From positions 1 to 11,717 of the forward strand of contig DAOWME010000070.1 of assembly GCA_030643245.1 (NCBI GenBank): DNA of 11,717 nucleotides. The letters are read 5' to 3'. The position numbers and the translations under genes were made by a program. The notes under the pieces are model-generated. The model ran no database searches and was not told the DNA's origin. It was given only the letters and a program-made list of their open reading frames with translations. This document shows, in pieces, positions 6,840-11,717 of the stretch (position 1 is the first letter of the stretch; each line of letters starts with the position of its first letter). Source of the DNA: Deltaproteobacteria bacterium. GTDB taxonomy: Bacteria; Desulfobacterota; UBA8473.

Positions 6840-7797
6840 AGTGTTTCCACGACAGCATAAAATGATACGCTTTATCCATTCGATACTCTTTTCCATCAAT
6901 GTCTTCAGAGTACTTGAAATTGGCTATTACATTACGTGTTATGGCATATGTTACCCCAAGTCCTGCTCCAAAGCTCCAGCCGTTGCCATCATCCAACTTC
7001 CCTGCTGATGTCTCAGTGTCATTCGCTGCCCTCATATAGTCTAGGTGGGTGAAAAGACCGAGTTTTGTAGTTTCCTTTGACGGATAGTAACAAATAAGCA
7101 AATTGGTCTCCATGGTATCTCTTTCATCGTAATCGATATCACGATTCTCGCCATTCCACAGGAAGTTTTGTCCGAAATCAGCCATCCACAAACCATTGCC
7201 CATGGGATATCTGAGATGTGAAGTGATGGTTGTGAGCATCCCAAAACGATTGTTGCCCAAACTCGCCGGATCACCTCTGTCATAATCACCGAACGGAAGC
7301 TTCACGCAGAAATTTCCTCCCAGATGTACAGTCGCAGATTTATTATGCCAGCCATAAGAAGTCATCCAGTAAGGATCGCATACACCGCTACCGCTAAAAT
7401 ATTTTCCCTCATCCGTGGCATTAGTTAGCTCAACCTCCATATTTGTAAAAGGGAGTATCAGCATATTAACGAGTTGAAACTGTCTTGTGCCTCCGTTGTG
7501 GCAAACATAGCCTATTTTTATAATATATTGTTCAGCGGTAATGTCATCCACCCCGGTTAAGGCTCCTCCCATTTGACCTTTTTCATGGCCACGTTCATCC
7601 CTCCACCTGTCAACCTCCAGGTGACGAATATGATGCTGGGATATCCAACCATCCGGTGCATCCATTGCCCAGGCACCGGGAAAAACATAAATCTGAAAAT
7701 CACCAAGTTCCGCATGGCTTGTCGCAGGTGTAGCATACAGAACAAATAACGAGATGAAAACGATAACAGACATACGGCTAACTCTCAACGCTGACAT
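6838..7797 (-). CDS. Putative outer-membrane beta-barrel protein, phenol MetA-pathway/transporter-like
   Basis: The protein has 319 residues. A signal peptide covers about residues 1-29: basic MSALRVSR, hydrophobic VIVFISLFVLYA, likely cleavage after TSHA. The mature part alternates short amphipathic strands rich in aromatic residues and glycine with Asp/Asn/Gly turns and has no membrane helix, as in outer-membrane barrels. The overall pattern (FPGAWAMDAPDGW, YPMGNGLWMADFGQNF, GAGLGVTYAITRNV) resembles the Phenol_MetA_deg transporter-like family found in aromatic degradation loci; this is from memory and moderate. I start at ATG 7797, with GGAGG four bases upstream; the longer frame to 7824 would place that site inside the gene. 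The C terminus ends SWKH, not in the usual terminal aromatic, and the stop lies inside a dispersed repeat, so the last residues may have been altered. Substrate uptake for the neighbouring radical enzyme is a reasonable inference. Confidence 0.65.
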   Translation of the reverse strand: MSALRVSRMSVIVFISLFVLYATPATSHAELGDFQIYVFPGAWAMDAPDGWISQHHIRHLEVDRWRDERGHEKGQMGGALTGVDDITAEQYIIKIGYVCHNGGTRQFQLVNMLILPFTNMEVELTNATDEGKYFSGSGVCDPYWMTSYGWHNKSATVHLGGNFCVKLPFGDYDRGDPASLGNNRFGMLTTITSHLRYPMGNGLWMADFGQNFLWNGENRDIDYDERDTMETNLLICYYPSKETTKLGLFTHLDYMRAANDTETSAGKLDDGNGWSFGAGLGVTYAITRNVIANFKYSEDIDGKEYRMDKAYHFMLSWKH

Positions 7798-7874
7798 GGC
7801 ACCTCCAATAATTACGACCTGCACAGTTACACAAACCTAGTGTCGTGTCATCTATGTAATGTCGCAAATATGAC

Positions 7875-7953
7875 CGTCATTCCCGCGGAAGCGGGAATCC
7901 AGAAGCGCCGAAGTAGCCAGAAATACTGGATTTCCACCTTCGTGGGAATGACG
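7875..7953. repeat. Palindromic REP/MITE-type repeat inside the broken glycyl radical gene
   Basis: Bases 7875-7902 and 7926-7953 are imperfect 28-base inverted repeats beginning CGTCATTCCCGC and ending GGGAATGACG, around a 23-base centre. This is the very common CGTCATTCC...GGAATGACG palindrome of many bacterial genomes, whose translation reads SRFRGNDG. It lies where the radical-glycine loop of the second enzyme copy should continue. Confidence 0.8.
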
Positions 7954-8307
7954 AGCGCCTGATACGACTATCACTTCCTGATACTTCCCAGGATCCCTCT
8001 GGGCTGCTTCCAAAGTCGCATCATCCACCATGTTGAACTGCACATGATCAATCCCCAGATCAGCCCATGTCTTCATGTAGGACTTCCAGAGCTGACAACC
8101 TTTCTCGCCGGCCAGCTGAGTCGGTGAAAGCCGCTGGTTCAAAAGGGAAGGCATTAAGTCACTCACATGGTCGATCTTAGCGCAAGACTTGAGAACCGCA
8201 GTGGGGCCCTTCTTGTCGAGACCAGGACCTGGAGAGACGCCACCGTTGTAAAGGGCATCCCCCAACCTTCGGCCGCTGGGCAGAGCGCCGACAACATTCG
8301 CCCAGTA
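7954..8307 (-). pseudogene. Second glycyl radical enzyme, broken: only about 114 codons of the 3' part remain
   Basis: The translation from 8307 down to 7966 aligns without gaps to residues 690-803 of the intact enzyme, from IYW...ALPSGRRLGDALY to DPGKYQEVIV, at about 80 percent identity by hand count. Everything before, including the catalytic cysteine, is gone: codon 690 is joined directly to the upstream segment. After VIV the bases coding RVAGYSA are reduced to a degenerate remnant read as VSGA and then run into the palindromic repeat at 7875-7953. ATGTAATGTC at 7854-7863 matches sequence just past the intact gene's stop (3414-3423), so the far 3' flank survives too. The frame stays open from 8352 to 7852 but lacks both catalytic residues. 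It was a distinct paralogue, not a recent copy. Confidence 0.88.
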
Positions 8308-8320
8308 TATAAAATACATA

Positions 8321-8804
8321 CCCTTCTTGAAGAGAGAATGAAATGGAACCAACTGATGTCTGTTGAAAGCTGGTGTATTACCTGCGGTAATCAGGCCATG
8401 GAGAGGAGGGTGCGTTTCGCTGAAGTTTACAGAAAGTAGGATGAGCGTTTAGTAAGGAATTTATCAACCGAAGAGAAGTAGGAGCTAATTCATCTGCTAG
8501 TGAGTGCTAGTGATGAGTATATGCAACTTACGAAGGGCCAGTTAGTTGTCCATAAATTTTCATCTGGTCGCAACATGCGTGCCGGATGATCAAGAGTAGA
8601 GATATTTAAGAAGATAATCCTCTTAAATCAATAGGTTAGGGGTAACCTGTGGGTTCTGGAAGGAGTTCGATTTCATAAGACCAGAAGAAAAAAAGAGACA
8701 AACAAGTGCTTTTTCATCAGATATACTGTTCTAACTTGTTGAATTTATAGCTGGTTTACGTTTCGGCCAAAATGGCCGTTATTTAAGCCATTATGTCCGA
8801 TACA
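8321..8804. repeat. Upstream segment, copy 2 (ancient duplication with 6233-6726)
   Basis: This is the homologue of 6233-6726 lying 5' of the broken enzyme copy. It contains a near-perfect palindrome CGGCCAAAATGGCCG at 8764-8778; the other copy has the related CGGTCAAACTGGCC at 6686-6699. Together with the enzyme remnant it shows that the duplicated unit included both the gene and its 5' region. Confidence 0.75.
8338..8589 (+). pseudogene. Decayed opposite-strand gene, copy 2, with two in-frame TAG codons
   Basis: From ATG 8338 one frame runs 83 codons to TGA 8587 and is interrupted only by TAG at 8437 and 8479. It reads MKWNQLMSVESWCITCGNQA, then ERRVRFAEVYRK, TAG, DERLVRNLSTEEK, TAG, ELIHLLVSASDEYMQLTKGQ and a short tail. 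Both TAGs can arise from CAG by one change. The helix-turn-helix-free C-terminal style (Y-DERL--LS-EEK-ELI-LL) resembles the dimerisation end of MarR-type regulators; that is a weak inference. A CxxC near the start is absent from the other copy. It lies divergent to the broken radical enzyme gene. Confidence 0.4.
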
Positions 8805-9120
8805 CCTGAAACGCTATGCATATGCAAACCTGGGTAGTGCCCGTCCCAAAAAAAGCTTTTGAGAAAATGGGCATTAGCAAGTTCCCATTTATTAGAATTT
8901 CTGAGCCCAAGGTAATACACTTGACAGACGTCGTGAAAATGTGTATCACAATGTGCAATTCTTGAAAAAATCGTGATCATTTCATCAGGCAGGAATATGA
9001 GAAATTTTGAAACTCATTTGAATTATGCCTTTAAGCCATTTGTAGCTCATAATTAAGTTTCAAAATTTCTGCATATAAAGAAACCTATATCTGCCCTGGG
9101 TTAACCAGTAAGAGATTTTA
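8805..9120. other. Intergenic region without a supported gene
   Basis: Apart from the AT-rich palindrome at 9000-9070, I see no gene here. A minus-strand open frame of 65 codons (8783-8980) has no ribosome site and no recognisable motif, and it begins inside the duplicated segment. The stretch GGGTAGTGCCCGTCCC near 8831 looks like another short repeat end, but it occurs only once here. Confidence 0.4.
9000..9070. repeat. AT-rich palindromic element with 15-bp perfect arms
   Basis: AGAAATTTTGAAACT (9000-9014) is exactly inverted at 9056-9070, with further pairing AATTATG/CATAATT inside (9021-9027 and about 9048-9054). There is no T-run suited to a terminator. It fits a small palindromic repeat or miniature element in the gap between the broken enzyme locus and the rhomboid gene. 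Confidence 0.55.
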
Positions 9121-9186
9121 ATGTCTGTGGTTAAGGAGTTTCCTCGTAATGTGAGGAAAGGTGAAAAACTGAAGGTATTCGGATGA
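9121..9186 (+). CDS. Possible 21-residue leader peptide overlapping the rhomboid start
   Basis: ATG 9121 opens MSVVKEFPRNVRKGEKLKVF plus G and stops at the TGA of ATGA (9183-9186), overlapping the rhomboid start codon in the manner of translational coupling. A 7-bp hairpin, TTTCCTC/GAGGAAA (9139-9145 and 9153-9159), lies inside. The ribosome site is weak (AAGAG) and the peptide matches nothing I know, so this is only a candidate. Confidence 0.25.
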   Translation: MSVVKEFPRNVRKGEKLKVFG

Positions 9187-9740
9187 AAAGAATTCAGTAT
9201 AACTCCCCGGTTATTTTAACCTTCTCTATAATAGTCGTTGCTGTTCATCTTGTTGATTTGACCCTGACGCCCGGGCTCACATTAAATTATTTTATGGTGA
9301 GACCAGCAATGTCTCTATACAACCCAGTTGACTTCCTCCGTCTTGTGTCGCATGTCTTTGGCCACTCAAATTGGCAGCATCTGTTTGGAAATCTTACATA
9401 TATCCTGTTACTGGGCCCCATTCTCGAGGAGAAGTACGGCAGCCTTGCAATGTTGTTAATGATGGTGGTCACTGCCTTGTCTACAGGGGTTATGAATGTG
9501 CTCTTATTCCCGTCAGGACTCCTTGGCGCAAGTGGTATCGTTTTTATGCTCATTATCTTAGCTTCTGTGGTCGACATAAGGCATGGCTCGATACCATTGA
9601 CATTTGTGCTCATTGCAAGTATCTTTATCGGCGCCGAAATCGTCAAGGCGTTTCGTACCGATAATGTTTCGCAAATGGCGCACATTGTGGGAGGAGCAGT
9701 CGGGGCATTCTTTGGCTTCAGGTTCACACATCCATCGTAG
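9183..9740 (+). CDS. Rhomboid family intramembrane serine protease
   Basis: The protein has 185 residues and is almost entirely membrane embedded, with about six hydrophobic segments, as in the basic bacterial rhomboid core. The catalytic serine is S117 in GASG (115-118), with the partner histidine H167 in QMAHIVGGAVGAFFGF. The HxxxN motif that shapes the oxyanion hole is H66 and N70, in FGHSNWQHLFGNL. All diagnostic residues are present, so it should be active. Rhomboids cut single-pass membrane proteins inside the bilayer; the substrate is not indicated. ATG 9183 is preceded by a modest GAAGG nine bases away and overlaps a possible upstream small frame. It converges on fdhD with only 23 bases between stops, and no functional link to the neighbours is apparent. 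Confidence 0.93.
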   Translation: MKRIQYNSPVILTFSIIVVAVHLVDLTLTPGLTLNYFMVRPAMSLYNPVDFLRLVSHVFGHSNWQHLFGNLTYILLLGPILEEKYGSLAMLLMMVVTALSTGVMNVLLFPSGLLGASGIVFMLIILASVVDIRHGSIPLTFVLIASIFIGAEIVKAFRTDNVSQMAHIVGGAVGAFFGFRFTHPS

Positions 9741-9763
9741 CATAACGTTCACGACCGTGCTAT

Positions 9764-10567
9764 TCACCTTCCACTAAAGCGTTCTTCTCCGGAAAAGACC
9801 ATCAATCCGGATTTCCTGTCTATGCAGGCCAAACTCATGTTAAGGTCCTGCCCTAGTTCGACAGCCAGGGCGGTGGGGCGTGACATGCCGATCACCACAG
9901 GCAGACGAGCCCGGGCTGCCTTCTGGACTAGTTCGTAACTGATACGAGAAGAAAGGACTGCCAGCCAGGTATTTTCCAGCTGTCTATTCATGAAGACCTT
10001 GCCGATTGCCTTGTCCAGGGCGTTATGACGCCCTACATCTTCCCCCATTGCCAGTACGTTCATTTGCAGATCAAGGAGAATGGCCGCGTGAGCCGCCCGA
10101 GTTCTCTTATAGAGGTCCTGGCACTGACCAAGCTTGTCAACACACGCAATGGCCTGACCGATATCGATTGCGGTCTCGTCCGCCATAGGCCTTAGAAGTT
10201 GGAACAAATCCTTTATCATTTCTTTGCCGCAAATTCCGCAACTGGTCTGACTGACAAATCCCCGTCGTTCCAGTAAAGTAGACACGTTTCTCAGTCTTGC
10301 GGGTTGAAGTCTGACATTGACGACGTTGGAGTCACTTTCCTCACAGTAATCGATGGTGGCAAAATCAGTTCGATGATCCACTATACCCTCTGTCAGACAG
10401 AAACCCGCCACTTGGGATATTTCTTGCCCCGGAGTGCGCATCACAACCGAATAGGGTCGACCCTCAACACGGATCAAGAGTGGTTCTTCTCTGATCAACT
10501 CCTCTTCGGCAGTATTACAGATATCCCCATTGCACCTCAGTACATGACTGTATCGAGTACTATTCAT
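9764..10567 (-). CDS. fdhD: Formate dehydrogenase accessory sulfurtransferase FdhD
   Basis: The protein has 267 residues, normal for FdhD. The sulfur-carrying pair is C110 and C113 in TSCGICGKE; other family signatures are GFCLTEGI (55-62), GEDVGRHNALDKAIG (175-189) and SSRISYELVQKA (206-217). FdhD takes persulfide sulfur from a cysteine desulfurase and sulfurates the bis-MGD molybdenum or tungsten cofactor before insertion into formate dehydrogenase. This implies that the organism makes a Mo/W formate dehydrogenase, consistent with anaerobic formate metabolism; none is encoded here. ATG 10567 has no strong ribosome site; I keep it because the N-terminal residues before EEPLLIRV fit the usual family length. 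It lies 41 bases downstream of the thiazole synthase gene on the same strand and may be co-transcribed with it. Confidence 0.95.
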   Translation of the reverse strand: MNSTRYSHVLRCNGDICNTAEEELIREEPLLIRVEGRPYSVVMRTPGQEISQVAGFCLTEGIVDHRTDFATIDYCEESDSNVVNVRLQPARLRNVSTLLERRGFVSQTSCGICGKEMIKDLFQLLRPMADETAIDIGQAIACVDKLGQCQDLYKRTRAAHAAILLDLQMNVLAMGEDVGRHNALDKAIGKVFMNRQLENTWLAVLSSRISYELVQKAARARLPVVIGMSRPTALAVELGQDLNMSLACIDRKSGLMVFSGEERFSGR

Positions 10568-10608
10568 TTGCGGTCTCGCTAATTGATTCGAGTGTAACCT
10601 TTTTTCGT

Positions 10609-11388
10609 CTAACCTTCCAGTCTCTTTAACAGGTCGTTCGCTACTTTTTCACCTGAAAGCATCATCCCACCAAAAATTGCCCCCATGCGCGGCCCGCCAA
10701 ATGTTGCATTTGCAGCCATACCTGCCACGTACAGGCCGGGAAAGATCTCACGAGTATTTTCAAGTGTCAAGGTTTCAGCCTTGTCCGACCACATGGACTT
10801 CTCACCTTCAATCTTGCCTGTGGGGGTTCTCAAGTCGCCCGGAACCTTTTTATGCACAACCTTGACGACCTCAGTCGCATGTCCGGTTGCATCGATCACA
10901 AACCTTGAACGCATTGTCAAAGGATCGACGTGGATACCTGCCATTTCAACCGAAGACCAGTTCAGTACAAGCCCAATGACCCTGTCAGTACGCATCATCA
11001 CATCTTCTACGCTCATACAGTTAAAGATCGTCAAACCCGCCTGGACCGCCCTTGCGATGAGGCAGGCAACTGTTTCCACTGAATCTGAGGTATAGTAACC
11101 TTCCTCGTATTTATGACAGCGCACCCCGAATTCATCGAGAAGACGGAGCGCAGTCTCCTGCACCACAATCTCATTGAACATCATGCCGCCTCCCCACATA
11201 CCGCCGCCAATACTCAACTTCCGTTCGTACAGGACCACCTTTTTCCCTGCACTTGCAAGGAAGTGCCCGGCCACCAAACCAGCGGGACCGCCCCCCACAA
11301 TAGCTACGTCGGTTTCCAGATTATCTCTAAACTTCGCATGAAAACGGTCTACTATGGCCCTCGTTATAATTACCTCATTCAATTCCAT
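10609..11388 (-). CDS. thi4: Thi4-type thiazole synthase (probably sulfide-dependent)
   Basis: The protein has 259 residues. The NAD-binding loop is VGGGPAG (31-37); other signatures are SIGGGMWGGGMMFNEIVV (59-76), VIDATGH (164-170) and a C-terminal AGMAANATFGGPRMGAIFGGMMLSG stretch, all typical of archaeal and bacterial Thi4 homologues. The enzyme makes ADP-thiazole from NAD, glycine and sulfur for thiamin. Yeast-type Thi4 sacrifices an active-site cysteine as sulfur donor. Here the stretch after GH170 (ATEVVKVVHKK) has no cysteine and has H179 near the expected site, as in the catalytic sulfide-using homologues; this fits an anaerobe with free sulfide. GAGGAG lies seven bases before ATG 11388. 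A TPP riboswitch remnant and terminator upstream support a thiamin role over the related ribose-1,5-bisphosphate isomerases. Confidence 0.9.
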   Translation of the reverse strand: MELNEVIITRAIVDRFHAKFRDNLETDVAIVGGGPAGLVAGHFLASAGKKVVLYERKLSIGGGMWGGGMMFNEIVVQETALRLLDEFGVRCHKYEEGYYTSDSVETVACLIARAVQAGLTIFNCMSVEDVMMRTDRVIGLVLNWSSVEMAGIHVDPLTMRSRFVIDATGHATEVVKVVHKKVPGDLRTPTGKIEGEKSMWSDKAETLTLENTREIFPGLYVAGMAANATFGGPRMGAIFGGMMLSGEKVANDLLKRLEG

Positions 11389-11489
11389 CCTTCATCTCCT
11401 CTTGCTGTGATTGTGAGCGTAACGTAACTTCTCAAAAACCCGCTGTGCAGCTCATACGCCGACTTCTTAACAGGTTACCCGTTATTAAC

Positions 11490-11519
11490 AAAAAAACCGT
11501 TTCACATTAAGAGAAACGG
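11490..11519 (-). terminator. Intrinsic terminator in the thi4 leader
   Basis: On the minus strand CCGTTTC and GAAACGG form a 7-bp stem around a 9-base loop, followed by seven T. It lies between the riboswitch remnant and the thi4 start, where a TPP riboswitch expression platform would be. With the riboswitch damaged, it may now act constitutively. Confidence 0.8.
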
Positions 11520-11534
11520 CCCAGTCCCTCAACA

Positions 11535-11575
11535 AACTCGTTTCCCTGCGCAGGCATTATCCTGATCAGGTGTTA
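11535..11575 (-). promoter_or_regulatory. TPP riboswitch, 3' half only (truncated)
   Basis: On the minus strand the sequence from ACCTGATCAGG through ATAATGCCTGCGCAGGGAA to ACGAG is the highly conserved P4-P5 half of the TPP (THI) aptamer. Its nested pairings CCTG/CAGG and CAGG/CCTG are intact. The 5' half should come just before it, with the 5' strand of P1, GGGGTGCC-like P2 and the CUGAGA pyrimidine-binding loop. Instead the sequence passes into the dispersed repeat at 11578-11622, and no 5' half appears up to the window end. Without that half thiamin pyrophosphate binding is not expected. Confidence 0.8.
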
Positions 11576-11577
11576 CT

Positions 11578-11622
11578 AAGGGACGGGGACGAAATAACTT
11601 CCCCATTTGTGCATCTCATCTT
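11578..11622 (-). repeat. Dispersed repeat, copy 3 (inverted)
   Basis: Read on the minus strand it is GATGAGATGCACAAATGGGG, then AAGTTATTTCGTCCCCGTCC, then CTTAG, matching 1961-2003 with one substitution over the common part. The element may continue to the window end: 11623-11717 has no gene and contains a palindrome AATAGTTCGACTATT near 11665. It replaces the 5' half of the TPP riboswitch. Confidence 0.7.
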
Positions 11623-11717
11623 CAGGCCATCTTTGCCCGATCTTCAAACACAAAATCCTCAAAATAGTTCGACTATTCCTGCGGTTTTGCGTTTTCAGAT
11701 CGAACAAATCTAACCTA

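Noticed and set aside
8376..8396. WCITCGN motif as a BssB- or BssC-like iron-sulfur subunit.
   Set aside because: Only one CxxC is present, it is on the strand opposite to the enzyme, the frame is broken, and the other copy lacks the cysteines.
8338..8589. Two in-frame TAG codons as pyrrolysine or programmed readthrough.
   Set aside because: The homologous copy at 6254-6440 has frameshifts and stops too, and the frame has no convincing ribosome site, so simple decay explains it better. No pylT or pylS is visible.
8783..8980. Minus-strand 65-codon frame as a gene.
   Set aside because: No ribosome site, no recognisable motif, and it starts inside the duplicated upstream segment; left as intergenic.
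9287..9727. Minus-strand open frame of 146 codons over the rhomboid gene.
   Set aside because: It lies antisense to a gene with all catalytic motifs and has low-complexity, family-free translation.
11600..11650. GGCCTGAAGATGAGATG on the minus strand as the missing 5' half of the TPP riboswitch.
   Set aside because: The GATGAGATG part also occurs at 1961 in an unrelated place as part of the dispersed repeat, and the spacing and P2/P3 pairings of the aptamer are not met.

Overview
The window looks like an accessory, repeat-laden stretch of chromosome from an anaerobic Gram-negative bacterium. A sulfate-reducing or syntrophic hydrocarbon or aromatic degrader of the deltaproteobacterial (Desulfobacterota) type fits best. 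Reasons: a glycyl radical enzyme of the fumarate-adding (X-succinate synthase) type, FdhD for formate dehydrogenase maturation, a cysteine-poor Thi4-type thiazole synthase of the kind found in anaerobes, a putative outer-membrane channel, and base composition close to even. The assignment is inference from gene families, not a lineage call.

Layout. 1-420: no gene; two palindromic elements and a probable promoter. 434-1585 (+): AAA ATPase/DUF4143 protein. 1586-2350: debris, made of a palindromic element, an N-terminal DUF499 ATPase fragment cut off by a dispersed repeat, an unrecognised fragment and another palindromic element. 2414-3382 (+): membrane MauE/DoxX-like domain fused to a thioredoxin-like domain, ending at a strong hairpin shared with the convergent gene. 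3470-5968 (-): full-length glycyl radical enzyme with a possible 55-codon gene just ahead of it. 6233-6726: a segment with a decayed gene on the opposite strand. 6838-7797 (-): putative outer-membrane beta-barrel protein. 7850-8804: a second, broken copy of the glycyl radical gene plus its upstream segment; only about 114 codons of the 3' part remain and the glycyl radical motif is destroyed next to a palindromic repeat. 9000-9070: AT-rich palindrome. 9183-9740 (+): rhomboid protease. 9764-10567 (-): fdhD. 10609-11388 (-): thi4-type thiazole synthase, preceded by a terminator and the 3' half of a TPP riboswitch whose 5' half has been replaced by a dispersed repeat.

How it may work together. 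The metabolic core would be the radical enzyme, possibly adding an aromatic or alkyl substrate to fumarate, with the outer-membrane protein admitting the substrate. The radical-SAM activase and the small iron-sulfur subunits that normally accompany such enzymes are not visible here, so they must lie elsewhere, if they exist. The broken second copy and the two decayed opposite-strand genes indicate that there were once two paralogous loci of the same layout. At least five unrelated-looking inverted-repeat elements and one dispersed repeat present three times surround or interrupt these genes, and they explain several of the gene breakages.
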